64,000 nt of DNA. It comes from Nakaseomyces glabratus (Eukaryota > Ascomycota > Saccharomycetes > Saccharomycetales > Saccharomycetaceae). The DNA lies in the NCBI RefSeq assembly GCF_010111755.1, contig NC_088951.1, positions 62,001-126,000 of the forward strand. The letters run 5' to 3'. How positions within the stretch are numbered: the stretch's first letter is position 1; the number at the start of each line of letters is the position of its first letter. Shown one piece after another: positions 40,485-50,919 of the stretch. The notes beneath the pieces were generated by a model that worked only from the letters and a program-made list of their open reading frames with translations, ran no database searches and was not told where the DNA came from. A program made the translations under genes and the position numbers.

Positions 40485-40523
40485 ATGAATGAAAGTGCTT
40501 CGAGAAGTAGTTACAACCAATGA
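40485..40523 (+). promoter_or_regulatory. Out-of-frame upstream AUG overlapping the EST2 start
   Basis: An ATG four bases before the EST2 ATG opens a 12-codon frame that ends with TGA at 40521-40523, inside EST2. If the mRNA begins upstream of it, ribosomes must bypass this AUG to make telomerase. Both AUGs have T at -3, a poor context in yeast. Confidence 0.5.
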
Positions 40524-43044
40524 AAACTCCCTAAGGCAACTTGGCGTACTCTTAGATTCTACTTTTGTGATTGAGAATGAAGTACAGATCGATATTGATA
40601 AAGATTTCTTTGATAGTTCTGCTGGTCACAGAAAGTTAATTGACCAATGCATTGTGTTTCTGCTGCAAAAGAGACTTTTGAATAATGTTTTAGTAGCAGG
40701 GTATAAATTGGCTAAGAATAATACCGTCAGATCTATATTACATTGTGAGAACAGCAACTCTGCAGTGAAGACTTTGAAATCTTCTAGCTGGGAGTTACTT
40801 CATACTAATATTGGAAGCCCAAAGTTCGTTAATCTAATACTAAATCATTCAATATTTACTTTTAACGGCGAGTTTACACAGCAAGTAGCTGGCAACTCAT
40901 TAAATAAGCCACACTTACCACCTTCCTGGATAATAGACAATGACTATGAGCAAGAAACTGATATCAATTGCTTTTCAATAAATAATCGGCCCTACCTATA
41001 TCACAATACAAGAGGATTTTGCATAAAATCTATCATACTTGACAGGGATATGTTAAATGAGACATTGGATATACAAGTAAAATATTTAATGAGAGAAATA
41101 TTTGAAAATGATATTAAGCTAAATAAAAAAGCGCTGAGGACTACAGTCATAGAAACTGTTCTGAAGCAAGTGTTAGAAAACCAGCAGAGAATCCCAATTA
41201 TTCCAATACTGGATAAAATTTGCCCAAAAACCTATTCCAACTATCACCTAGATCGAGCTACTCCTGTTAAGTGTGTTAACAAGTTCATAGTTGTCATTTT
41301 AGAAAAATTGAAAATTCTACAATTAATTGGATCTAGAAAGAATAGCTTTGTATTGTTTTCTAAAATCTCCCAACTACTAAAATTGCCACTAAACGGTAAA
41401 ATAAATGTCAAAGAATTTTTTACAAAACTGAATGTCAATGCAGTTCGTAGATATCTCAGTATTGACCCAATTGGACAGCAAAAGCAAAGCATGAGATTAT
41501 ACCTGACCTGCGTTGTGAATTACCTGCTCTCTAAATTAATCCCTTCTTTATTAAAGTCTTTTTTTTATTGCACTGAGGTATCATCTTACAGTAAGATACT
41601 ATATTTTAGAAATGATGAATGGAATTCTATTTCCACACCTTTTTTGAAAGAATATCTTGATAAGTATCTGGTCCAAAACACTCACTGTAATAGTCATTTT
41701 AGCTATATGGAATCTCAATTCAATCACTGCAATTTTCGCCTGATTCCGAAGAAAGGTAATAATGAATTCAGAGTGATTGGAATTCCATATAAAGGAAATA
41801 ATGCAGAGGAATTATTACAGTACAAACAAAATCATACAAAGGTTATAGTGCCCACAAAGTTAATACTGGATTATCTACGCAAATCTCGTCAAACAACCCA
41901 AAAACTGCTATTTTCAGCTATGCAAATATCTGATCACATCTGTCAATACAAATGCCACTTACACTCCAAATATGGTTATATTCCGAAATTATTCTATTTA
42001 AAATTTGATATCCATAATTGTTATGACTCAATCCCAATAGCAAAAGCCAAAAGTGTTCTCAATAGCTTAATTAATAACTGCGGCTATGAAGAATTCTATG
42101 TACGCTCCGTTACCATTTTAAATACAAAAAACAATGAAGTTCGATATGATACAATAGTAAATGGTCATATAAACATAAGAGACTTTGAAATAATGGTTGA
42201 TAACTCTACAACAACATTCTTGACAAAGGAGGACATTATGGATTTGATCGAGTTTGAAATGGAAATGACAAGTATACGATTATTTGATAAATGCTATCTC
42301 AGAAAGGACGGATTATTTCAAGGGTTGAGCCTATCTGCTACAATTGTTGATATATTGTATGATGATATGCTTGAAAAGAATAGAGTATTCAAGGATATCT
42401 TAAATAATGATGGGTTGGTTCTGCGTCATGCAGACGATTTTCTCCTTATTTCACCTTCAAAAGAAATTATTAGTTATGCAAGATTAAAAATAAATGAGGG
42501 ATTTACTGAATATAATGCCCAAGTGAATCATCGGAAAATTGTATTCAGCGAATCTGACAATATTGCCAATACAGCTATACCATTTTGCGGTGTTGAAATT
42601 ATTCCCAGAACTTTGGAGGTAATAAAACGATTTTCTGCTATGAACGAGACTGATATAAGCGATCATGAAGGTAACATTTATTCCAAATGTGCAGTTCTTT
42701 TTAAAATGAGATTGAATTATGGTACAATGAATGCAAACTTAAACAGCATCAGCACGATGTTAAAACAGGTAGAAAATGCAACAATAAATATTGTGAGGAT
42801 AATTCTGAACTCAAACCATATTGCAACTTCAGTAAGTAGTTTTTCATCTTTCGTCAATGAGTTGTACAATATTTGTCTTCTGTCAAGTCGAAATTTGAAT
42901 TTACTAAATCATAGGGACCTCCAAAGATTTCTTACTAGCATTAAGAAAACCATACTTACTGTTTTGCTAAAGAATCTCAAGAGAAAGTATTCTATATATA
43001 ACGGAATATCTAGAAATATGAACTCGAAGCGAACGTCGAAATAA
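40489..43044 (+). CDS. EST2: Est2, telomerase reverse transcriptase
   Basis: This 851-residue protein is the catalytic subunit of telomerase and extends chromosome ends using the TLC1 RNA template. The TEN domain (about residues 1-150) keeps the FNGEFTQQVAGN and PHLPPSWI segments. The RNA-binding T motif is near residue 356 (FFYCTEVSSYSKILYFRNDEW). The reverse-transcriptase catalytic aspartates are D507 in motif A (LKFDIHNCYDS) and D649-D650 in motif C (HADDFLLIS); motif B' reads GLFQGLSLSA. Alignment with S. cerevisiae Est2 (884 aa) is end to end. All catalytic residues are intact. It converges with BUD6 (97 bp between stops), as in YLR318W/YLR319C. Confidence 0.97.
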   Translation: MKVLREVVTTNENSLRQLGVLLDSTFVIENEVQIDIDKDFFDSSAGHRKLIDQCIVFLLQKRLLNNVLVAGYKLAKNNTVRSILHCENSNSAVKTLKSSSWELLHTNIGSPKFVNLILNHSIFTFNGEFTQQVAGNSLNKPHLPPSWIIDNDYEQETDINCFSINNRPYLYHNTRGFCIKSIILDRDMLNETLDIQVKYLMREIFENDIKLNKKALRTTVIETVLKQVLENQQRIPIIPILDKICPKTYSNYHLDRATPVKCVNKFIVVILEKLKILQLIGSRKNSFVLFSKISQLLKLPLNGKINVKEFFTKLNVNAVRRYLSIDPIGQQKQSMRLYLTCVVNYLLSKLIPSLLKSFFYCTEVSSYSKILYFRNDEWNSISTPFLKEYLDKYLVQNTHCNSHFSYMESQFNHCNFRLIPKKGNNEFRVIGIPYKGNNAEELLQYKQNHTKVIVPTKLILDYLRKSRQTTQKLLFSAMQISDHICQYKCHLHSKYGYIPKLFYLKFDIHNCYDSIPIAKAKSVLNSLINNCGYEEFYVRSVTILNTKNNEVRYDTIVNGHINIRDFEIMVDNSTTTFLTKEDIMDLIEFEMEMTSIRLFDKCYLRKDGLFQGLSLSATIVDILYDDMLEKNRVFKDILNNDGLVLRHADDFLLISPSKEIISYARLKINEGFTEYNAQVNHRKIVFSESDNIANTAIPFCGVEIIPRTLEVIKRFSAMNETDISDHEGNIYSKCAVLFKMRLNYGTMNANLNSISTMLKQVENATINIVRIILNSNHIATSVSSFSSFVNELYNICLLSSRNLNLLNHRDLQRFLTSIKKTILTVLLKNLKRKYSIYNGISRNMNSKRTSK

Positions 43045-43141
43045 AAAGTTTTTAGTTCATGAACTAAGTAATGCATATATTATATTAACCAAAGGTAAAG
43101 GAAATATATATTAAATACCAAAATCCTCTGTGATACTATCT

Positions 43142-45400
43142 TTACAACAATTGTCCTCCACCAAAATTGGCTCGCAGATTTTCTTCGTCCTTTTCTCTTC
43201 TTCTTCTCTCTACCTCTTCTACACCTCCTGATTTCTTCAAGTTTGAATTCTCAACAAAGTTGCCTAACTCGTCTCTGAATTCATCCTCATCTCTATAACC
43301 TCTTTCACGTTCCCAGATTTTTTCTGCTCTCTCTAAAGCTTCCACTCTGCTTTCATGATCGGGATTTAACTGCTGAACAGCCATTAACATCTCTTCCCTC
43401 ACTTGGTTAAAGGTTCCAGGCTTTAACAGCGGTAGTACTGGATTTCTTCTGGGTTTAGCTGGGGTTTTCTCCTGTTCCTTGCAACATTGATCAATCAAAT
43501 CGAATGTTTCGACAGCCTTTTTCAAGTCTTCTTTCAAATCCACGATGAGATCTTCTTGTAATGTCAAAAATTGTTGTTCTTCACAAACCTTATCCAGCTC
43601 TGTTTCCCAAATCTTCTTCCAATGAGGCTTTTCAGTATCGATAAATGATTTCATCCTTTGTAGATCATGCTCAGCATCGTTCAATTCTTTTTGAACCAGT
43701 TCTAATTTTCTTTTTGACGGTTGTGCACCCCTCTCAGCAACATCCTTTCTGATAATTTCAATAAGGTCTTGCAAATCGTCAACTTTACTTAATAATTTAT
43801 CTGATACATCTCCCAGTTCAGTTTGTGACTGCTCAATATATTGGCGGTTAGAGGAGTTATTCGTTGCCAGATTTACGGATTTGAAAGCATCAACCTTCTC
43901 CAGAATGAATTTTATAGTTTTCTCTAAGGCTTTCTTATTATCGATATAAACTTGTCTTACAATAGCAATTTCATGCTGTACCTCTTTGAGAGTATTGCTG
44001 TATTCTTTGTTTGTCGCCACATTTTCTTTCTCAGATGATGATGCTTGAACTGGTGCGGAATTAATTTGAAGACTTGAAATTCTATCAAGCATGACCTGCT
44101 GGTTCTTCTGAAGCTCATCTTTGAGCAAATCTATTAGATCTGATCCAGCACTTGATGGGGGGGCTTGTGTAGGACGCGAATGCAGTTCAACTAATGATCC
44201 TTCCTTGACTTCTTTTAGCCCATGTTCATCCAATTCATATGATATGTTGTGAACGGGGTCGTTAATATATATGTCCGGAAAAGAATCTCCACCTGGAGAG
44301 TAAGCAAACATTTCGACAAAAAGTAATCTTAATCCTGTCATTGTTATTGGGAAAGTGGCTTCACATTTCTTGACTCTGTTATCAAGTTTCAAGAAAAGAA
44401 CGCCTTTAGCTTCTGCCTTATCAGTTGCTTCAACCTGTTTCATAGCTTCAACTTTATCTATGTCAGATATTTGAACAGCTTCGGGATTGATTTCATCTTC
44501 ATGCTTGTCCTCAAGTTCATTCTGCAATCTCTCGGTCAACTTGTTTCCAGTACTCGACAACCTCTTGGAACCTTGTGAAATAATCCTCTCTGAAGACAAG
44601 TCATTGTCTAGACTTTGAGGAAGACCATTTGAAGCAAGAGCTGCGGCATTAGCGGCCTCTGTAGCTGAATGGTTTGTCAACTTAGCCATGTGGTATGCAG
44701 AGTACCTCTTTGAAGCCTTACGTTGCAGGTTATTACCCTTTTTCAGCTGTGCAAGCGCATCTCCTTCTTCCGGTTGAGAATCCTCCACAGCGGTCACCGA
44801 AGTTAATCCCGCGCTTGTGGTTGTAGATTCTGTGTCAGCATCAACAAATTGCTGATCAACAGTCGCACTGTTTCTCTGCGATTGCACATTGGAAACTATG
44901 CTATTAACTCTGCTGCCTGCCGTACTCACACCACCACGTTCACTTTCCAAAGATATAGAGCTCGTTATTGAATGCTGCTTCCTATGTTGAGGAGATGTCA
45001 TCATCATTTTCTGTTCCTGCTTCATGGTTTTCAGGAGTGCCTGCTTTACTTTCAACTTATCAAGCAAAGTAACTATGATCTCCCTGATCTGAGGCAAGTA
45101 CTTGTTAAGTGACTCGTCAGAGGGCGGCTCCCTTAGCGCCACTTCCAGTACTTTGCGCAACGCCAAGGGTACGTCCCCTAGATCGCTGATATCCACCTTC
45201 GCATGGGTGAAAAACTTGGATACAATCTTGAAATCATTGCCCAAATGCACATAGGCATCAGATACCGCTCTAGGACCCACAGACCCACGAGACCACTGTG
45301 TTAACGTCTGCAAGAGCAACTTGGTAGACATCAATAGCTTGGTCACCGTGGTCTCTATGCTGGAATGGGTCTTGCCCAGCGGAAGTTTTTCCTCAGACAT
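43142..45400 (-). CDS. BUD6: Bud6/Aip3, polarisome actin nucleation-promoting factor
   Basis: This 752-residue protein binds actin and the formin Bni1 at the bud site to promote actin-cable assembly. An N-terminal helical region (LLMSTKLLLQTLTQWSRG onward), a Ser/Thr-rich linker and a long C-terminal AIP3 coiled-coil domain can be seen; the C-terminus (residues about 330-720) includes the actin/formin-binding core. The length is similar to S. cerevisiae Bud6 (788 aa). It shares a 232-bp divergent promoter with MMS22. Confidence 0.94.
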   Translation of the reverse strand: MSEEKLPLGKTHSSIETTVTKLLMSTKLLLQTLTQWSRGSVGPRAVSDAYVHLGNDFKIVSKFFTHAKVDISDLGDVPLALRKVLEVALREPPSDESLNKYLPQIREIIVTLLDKLKVKQALLKTMKQEQKMMMTSPQHRKQHSITSSISLESERGGVSTAGSRVNSIVSNVQSQRNSATVDQQFVDADTESTTTSAGLTSVTAVEDSQPEEGDALAQLKKGNNLQRKASKRYSAYHMAKLTNHSATEAANAAALASNGLPQSLDNDLSSERIISQGSKRLSSTGNKLTERLQNELEDKHEDEINPEAVQISDIDKVEAMKQVEATDKAEAKGVLFLKLDNRVKKCEATFPITMTGLRLLFVEMFAYSPGGDSFPDIYINDPVHNISYELDEHGLKEVKEGSLVELHSRPTQAPPSSAGSDLIDLLKDELQKNQQVMLDRISSLQINSAPVQASSSEKENVATNKEYSNTLKEVQHEIAIVRQVYIDNKKALEKTIKFILEKVDAFKSVNLATNNSSNRQYIEQSQTELGDVSDKLLSKVDDLQDLIEIIRKDVAERGAQPSKRKLELVQKELNDAEHDLQRMKSFIDTEKPHWKKIWETELDKVCEEQQFLTLQEDLIVDLKEDLKKAVETFDLIDQCCKEQEKTPAKPRRNPVLPLLKPGTFNQVREEMLMAVQQLNPDHESRVEALERAEKIWERERGYRDEDEFRDELGNFVENSNLKKSGGVEEVERRRREKDEENLRANFGGGQLL

Positions 45401-45548
45401 TTACTCTCTTCAATTGCCACAGGGTTAACCAACTAGTGATTTTGTCCTATGTACAAGGTTCACCTGCCTCTACTTGCCTTCTTAATATTTTATTTTGATC
45501 CGAAAAGCTTTAAGTTCTTCCAAGTTCTTGAAATTTGAATTTAAAAAC

Positions 45549-45557
45549 GCGATGAGC
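45549..45557 (+). promoter_or_regulatory. PAC element between BUD6 and MMS22
   Basis: GCGATGAGC lies 76 bp upstream of MMS22, directly after an RRPE-like GAAATTTGAATTT stretch. Confidence 0.6.
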
Positions 45558-45632
45558 TTAGAACAATAGTGAATGCAAGTTAATGACACTAGCTGAGAGT
45601 GAGGAGAATAGAGGGCGAACGCACAGTGATAT

Positions 45633-48600
45633 ATGAGTGATGAGGTAGTACTGGGCTCGGAGACGGAGGACCAGGAAGTGCTGTTCCAACAGGACTGGCA
45701 GGACACGGATGTACCATCTTCGCAGTTACGTGAGCCCTTATCTCAGGCTCCAGTTGCGGGAGAACTTGGCGTTAGGCAGTCAGAGACAGCACCTTTGGAT
45801 GCGAGTGGTGATACAAATGAATCTAGAGACCAGCCAGTACCGGCGATAGGACTCAGGTGGTCATTAAGAAAGCGGAAGGCTATCCAGAAGATGCCGTACA
45901 GTTTGGATAGGCTAAAGCACAAGCAATTGCTTCAAGGTTATGATGTCAGCAATGACATGATGTCTCAATTGGAGTTGCCTGCACCTACAGCAGCAGATCT
46001 GGATACCTATTTCCAACTTCCGGAGTCAGATTCGGATAGTGAGTCTGACCCCGAAGCTAGTATAGAGATTAAAGATGATGATGAGCTTGGCAACGACAGT
46101 CTGGAAGTAGTTGTGCCACGTAGGTACAGAGGTATACGCTTAGACAGGTCTTTGGATGATGATAGTGACACTGATAGTGATGGTGACGATACGGTAAATT
46201 CTCAAAGTAATCAAAAATCAAGCCAGAGTGAGATCATGTTTAGAGGCAGGAAAATAAACCTGAAGACTGGTTTCAAAGGTTTATTACCACGTTCTGTGTG
46301 GGAAAAAAATATGAAAAGCCAACAGTCTAAACCTAAGTCCAATACATCCTCCACCTCAAGGGCGCACAAAGGTGTGGCATTAAGGAAAAGAGTAGCAAAT
46401 AGACATTCAAGCACACTTAATGATGGCTTCCTTATTGACGATATTAGTGAAGTAGAAGAAGAAGTCACACCTTTGAACTTAAACTCAGCCCAATCTCACT
46501 TAATTGCTGAAGATATGGCGACATCTCATGAAAGACCACCGTATATACTTGAGGATGAAAGCGGTATAGATTACATTTCCAATAATAAACAAGATGTTCA
46601 GGGAAGGTATAGTACTTACATGGCTGGAGAAATCTTAGATGGAAATAAAAACCTAACTCGGGAGTTGAATCCTGCTTATAACTTTGATGAACCTTCCTTG
46701 TCAATGATGTTACACAGAACTTCACCTAATAAATCCAAAAAGGACAATAAGTCAAGGGCCCCCAGAAGTAATAAGCCAGGGTCTTTGATCAAGAGGAGGA
46801 AAAAAGAAAAGTCAACCTACAACCCTATTACCAAGGAATATAGCATGGTAGGTATAAAATATTCAAGGCGCTCAATTAGACGTCCACCTAAAGAAAAGCC
46901 TTACAACAATTATGAGGCCAATATAACTAGTAAAAAGGCAAGTGGTGATTTATCCAATTTACAACCATATCTCAAGATTCCTGACGTAGATAAGAAAGAC
47001 CATAAAGGGGATCGACAACAGAAAACGAAATCCAGATCAAGACCATATGAAATAGCTCCACCTGAAAATGCTATTTTTAAAAGGAATGATATTAGAAGCT
47101 TCAGTACCGTTGTGGAGAAAATTGGTGATGAAATTGTGGTGCAACATAATCCAAACTCAAAGCTTCAGGTGACAGAAGATGCACCCCCAGGACTTCAGAA
47201 TGGATTTTTGTATCTACGAGAGAGATTTCCAGCCATCGAGTCACTATTTAATCACAAAGCAATTGAAATACCCAATGTGATAAAAATATCTCTTGGGAAT
47301 GAATCATATGTTTTATCAAAGATGGATTACAAAGCATTAAAAGATAACTTGACTAAATTGTTTACCGAAATTGTTAACAACGGTGCAAGTGATGATGAGA
47401 TCTTTGATTTTAACGTTCATGTCACTTCCATTTTACTTTACCTAAATAAAAGTGATATTTATGAAATAATTGAAGATTTCCATCGCAAATTTCGAACAAA
47501 ACTTTCCTCAATTTATCAGAAAGCCAAACCAATACATTTTTTTCAGATAGTAATGTGCCAGCTAATGCTATTTGAAATTACCAAGTATGCTGATATTTCA
47601 ACTCAGTATAAAAAGATTCTTCAAGATAGACTATCAAATCACACTGTGTCATTCTTTAACCTGTTAGATATATGCTATGAAACTTTAAAAACACAAGAAT
47701 CGCTGTACTTAAATGAAGCTTTCCACATTATCTCTTTAATTATTAGTGATTTTGAGGATGGGATTGAATTAATTTGGGAGAGGTTGGGAAAAAATACATA
47801 CTCTCCTTCATTATTTTCAATTATCATTACTACATTGCCAATATTAGAACCCCAATGGCAGTCTGTTAAAATAATAAATTCTTATGAAAATCTCAAGGGT
47901 GTACTAAAGCTCGTTAGATATTGCAACAGCTACTACAAATGGAAACCAAATGATCTGCTGATTCTCCAACTTAACAAAATATTTAAAGAAAGGAGATTTG
48001 AAGACTTTCCTGAGGAGCATATGGAATCAGAACTGAACCATGTAATTTCCTCTCCAACCGAGAAAATTAAAAGAAAAACGATCTTTAACAAATACTTGTC
48101 AATTTTGAGGAGCTCAAATGTTCACAGTAGTATCATTGAAAAGATTACACCTATGAGTGAAATTTTAACCACCGACACCACATCTATACTGATTAACAGA
48201 GTTAATTTAATTATCATTTTGAGCTGGTTCTCTAATCTAAATATAGAGAAAAGATTGAGTGAACTTTTAAAACCAGTTTTGAACGATTCATATCTCCACG
48301 ATAGAGATTCTGGTACCACTAGAATAGTTGCTAGGTCTGTATTAGAGTCATTTTTGGCTTTAATACGTACAACAGCAAAGAAAAATGGTAAAATTTCGCT
48401 GAAACTTAATATATTTCATCTATTCTTTAAAGAATATGTTTCAAAACATGACTATCTAGTTTCTATGTGGATTAGCTTCATTAATCGTACAGCCAAAATA
48501 AGTGCGAACCTACCGACAAGGACGTTAAAGAGTGTTTTGAAATATTTAGTAATATGTTTCGAAGATATGCAAGGCGATATTGAAACACCTTTATTGTCAG

Positions 48601-49913
48601 CCAACTTGTCTCTCATGAAATTTATGGTAAAACATTTGGAAAATATCCACATGTCGATAATAAATTCACGACTTCTATCATTATCCAAACAACTTGCGAA
48701 AACATGTCGACCATGGATAAAATACTACACCATTATTTGTGATTATATGATTCAGAGATCTGAGATGACCTTTTGGACATATTTCCAATATAGCGGAATT
48801 AATTTTGATAAGCCAAATGGTCTATACTTTCTGAGAAAAGCTTTGTCAATTGCTGACGATGCCTCATACCAAATCATAAGAGAGAGGCTTTACAGTACCC
48901 TAATAGATAAACTATACATCGATGAGTCTGATGACTATTATGCCTTATATAACACCGTGCTCGGTAGAGATTTAGGTATTAAATTAGAGTTTAAAAAAAT
49001 CAGCGGTGAATCTCATCAGCTAGAACTGGTGAAGAGGTTGGTGCGCACTTTGGCGAAATTACAAATGTACCCAAAGATCAATATCTTAGTACAACATATT
49101 ATCAGCGTTTTTAACAAAAAATTCATATCTGAGAATTTTGCGGTTAACTTTGTTCAATTTATAGATGAGAATTACCGTGACTATTTAATCGATTATCAAG
49201 ATTTCTCCATATTGAAGCGCCTGTTGTCTATGAACGATATCAAGAATGAAAGACTATTATTCAAAGAAAGTTTCAGAAAGTGCGAGGGTCGTATGCAACA
49301 GATGTTATTTATCCAGAAGAATATACTAAGCATTATACACAAATTCGCTAAAGATGAAGCAGATAGCGCATCTATGATCTTGAAAGATAAGATTGTTCAA
49401 CTAATGGTCTCACCCATTTTAGATTGTGAAGTTCATTTTATTCGACTGATGATTGAAAGTAATATTATGCCCTCTGACAATGTCGAGATTTATTCTTCAA
49501 GTCAGATATTTATTTCGTTTATGATGGATGTGCTAAAGGGCTATCTTGACTCTATTAATTGGATAATAGATAGTGACAGCTTCCAGGATTATTATCTGAT
49601 TGCTTTGAAACTTATCATGGCTTATCCTGCATCTTTATGCCTCGAGGGTAAATGCTTCTTTAAGATACTGACTTTCGTAGACGTGCTGTTAAATAACTAT
49701 TGCTTGGGCTTGGAGGAGTATAGTTTTCTCTACCAACGTACCATCAATGCAATAGACAAAAATGCCAAGCCCCAGTTCTTCGAAGTGGAGATGACAAACG
49801 AAATGTCAAAATTGCTAGCATCTATCAAGTTCCCAATCAATCGTCATGAAGATCATGAGAGAAACGACACCACCCGGTTAATATCAAGATTAAGGAATTA
49901 TACCTGCCAATAA
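45633..49913 (+). CDS. MMS22: Mms22, adaptor of the Rtt101 ubiquitin ligase
   Basis: This 1426-residue protein is a substrate adaptor of the Rtt101-Mms1 cullin ligase that protects stalled replication forks. The first 450 residues are acidic and low-complexity with basic patches; the rest is a long helical repeat-like region without recognisable catalytic motifs. The assignment rests on length (1454 aa in S. cerevisiae), overall character and exact position between BUD6 and CWC24 in an otherwise conserved gene order (YLR319C-YLR320W-YLR323C). Confidence 0.88.
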   Translation: MSDEVVLGSETEDQEVLFQQDWQDTDVPSSQLREPLSQAPVAGELGVRQSETAPLDASGDTNESRDQPVPAIGLRWSLRKRKAIQKMPYSLDRLKHKQLLQGYDVSNDMMSQLELPAPTAADLDTYFQLPESDSDSESDPEASIEIKDDDELGNDSLEVVVPRRYRGIRLDRSLDDDSDTDSDGDDTVNSQSNQKSSQSEIMFRGRKINLKTGFKGLLPRSVWEKNMKSQQSKPKSNTSSTSRAHKGVALRKRVANRHSSTLNDGFLIDDISEVEEEVTPLNLNSAQSHLIAEDMATSHERPPYILEDESGIDYISNNKQDVQGRYSTYMAGEILDGNKNLTRELNPAYNFDEPSLSMMLHRTSPNKSKKDNKSRAPRSNKPGSLIKRRKKEKSTYNPITKEYSMVGIKYSRRSIRRPPKEKPYNNYEANITSKKASGDLSNLQPYLKIPDVDKKDHKGDRQQKTKSRSRPYEIAPPENAIFKRNDIRSFSTVVEKIGDEIVVQHNPNSKLQVTEDAPPGLQNGFLYLRERFPAIESLFNHKAIEIPNVIKISLGNESYVLSKMDYKALKDNLTKLFTEIVNNGASDDEIFDFNVHVTSILLYLNKSDIYEIIEDFHRKFRTKLSSIYQKAKPIHFFQIVMCQLMLFEITKYADISTQYKKILQDRLSNHTVSFFNLLDICYETLKTQESLYLNEAFHIISLIISDFEDGIELIWERLGKNTYSPSLFSIIITTLPILEPQWQSVKIINSYENLKGVLKLVRYCNSYYKWKPNDLLILQLNKIFKERRFEDFPEEHMESELNHVISSPTEKIKRKTIFNKYLSILRSSNVHSSIIEKITPMSEILTTDTTSILINRVNLIIILSWFSNLNIEKRLSELLKPVLNDSYLHDRDSGTTRIVARSVLESFLALIRTTAKKNGKISLKLNIFHLFFKEYVSKHDYLVSMWISFINRTAKISANLPTRTLKSVLKYLVICFEDMQGDIETPLLSANLSLMKFMVKHLENIHMSIINSRLLSLSKQLAKTCRPWIKYYTIICDYMIQRSEMTFWTYFQYSGINFDKPNGLYFLRKALSIADDASYQIIRERLYSTLIDKLYIDESDDYYALYNTVLGRDLGIKLEFKKISGESHQLELVKRLVRTLAKLQMYPKINILVQHIISVFNKKFISENFAVNFVQFIDENYRDYLIDYQDFSILKRLLSMNDIKNERLLFKESFRKCEGRMQQMLFIQKNILSIIHKFAKDEADSASMILKDKIVQLMVSPILDCEVHFIRLMIESNIMPSDNVEIYSSSQIFISFMMDVLKGYLDSINWIIDSDSFQDYYLIALKLIMAYPASLCLEGKCFFKILTFVDVLLNNYCLGLEEYSFLYQRTINAIDKNAKPQFFEVEMTNEMSKLLASIKFPINRHEDHERNDTTRLISRLRNYTCQ

Positions 49914-50019
49914 AGAACTTTTTTGGTCCTCTTCATTCAAGTTGTAAATAAATTCACCCGCAATGTTACTCCGTTCCTAAAACTCCTAGATATCTATCAA
50001 ATACTAGCATCTCTATAAT

Positions 50020-50700
50020 TCATTTGTCCTTATTTGCATTGTCCATCGGCACCAAATCAGTTGCCATCTTAGCTATGCCTTCTGTGTTTTCCCCACATAT
50101 AAAGCAAGATTTGTCAATTTTGATCCTATTTACAAAGCATTTCTGACAGAAGTAATGTCCACAATTAGTTTTCACAGGGCGTTCATAGGATTCTTTACAT
50201 AAAACACATTTGAACGGCACCGCCTCTTTTCTCGTCTCCTCCTTCTGTTCATCGATCTTCCAATCAGTGGCCAAAGTCCAGCCCGCTTTGAAATCATCTC
50301 TTGAGTGCAAAAACTTACAACTATCGCCATAACCACAGTAACCCGTCTGCTTGAAATCCTTACACACATCTGGCTGAAAGTCAGTTAGAATAGTATTACG
50401 TAGGTTCGCTGCTTGTTGTATCTTCTTGCTTGATGCTACTGGTTCGGAGTTCAACCTGTCATGTTTTGTGGCCTGTTCCTTCAGTCTCTTAAGCCGTACC
50501 GCTGTCGCATCTGCTTCACCTACAGCTTTTTGATCTAGTTCTGGTCTCGATGCTATTTCCTCCTCTAACTTGGCAACATGACTCTTATCCAATACTGGCT
50601 TCACCGCCACCGCAGGTTTCTGTACAGCAGGCTTCTGCACCGGAGTTTCAACCTTCACCCGCTTTCGAGTCTTACTGGCAGCACTCCTCTTCTTAAACAT
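50020..50700 (-). CDS. CWC24: Cwc24, CCCH/RING pre-mRNA splicing factor
   Basis: This 226-residue protein joins the activated spliceosome and protects the 5' splice site until Prp2 acts. It has a CCCH zinc finger (C113, C122, C128, H132 in CKDFKQTGYCGYGDSCKFLH) and then a C3HC4 RING starting at C165-x2-C168 and including CGHYFCQKC. The N-terminus is basic and contains a tandem VQKPA repeat. The frame extends 11 codons upstream to a GTG, so I use the ATG at 50700 (MFKKRSAASK). S. cerevisiae Cwc24 has 259 residues. Confidence 0.94.
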   Translation of the reverse strand: MFKKRSAASKTRKRVKVETPVQKPAVQKPAVAVKPVLDKSHVAKLEEEIASRPELDQKAVGEADATAVRLKRLKEQATKHDRLNSEPVASSKKIQQAANLRNTILTDFQPDVCKDFKQTGYCGYGDSCKFLHSRDDFKAGWTLATDWKIDEQKEETRKEAVPFKCVLCKESYERPVKTNCGHYFCQKCFVNRIKIDKSCFICGENTEGIAKMATDLVPMDNANKDK

Positions 50701-50748
50701 CGGATAGTTCTTTCTTGTGGACCCAACTTCCACAAATTCACTACTATT

Positions 50749-50764
50749 GCGATGAGCTCATCGC
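50749..50764. promoter_or_regulatory. Perfectly palindromic double PAC element
   Basis: GCGATGAGCTCATCGC is a 16-bp perfect palindrome (20 bp with the flanking TT/AA), formed by two PAC elements that overlap at AGCT. It lies 49 bp upstream of CWC24 and 156 bp upstream of PEX30, and is followed by an RRPE-like AAAATTTCAGTTTTT. Confidence 0.75.
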
Positions 50765-50919
50765 AAAACTCTTAAAATTTCAGTTTTTGATCCAATTTTT
50801 CACAAGGGTCGGTGTTAATTTAGTAAATGCGGTAGAGTGTTGAAGTTGCATAAAGGAATGCAATTTAAAGGGCTAAAGGAACAGGGCTTGATTGCATTGA
50901 GGAAAGCGCCAAGTATACC

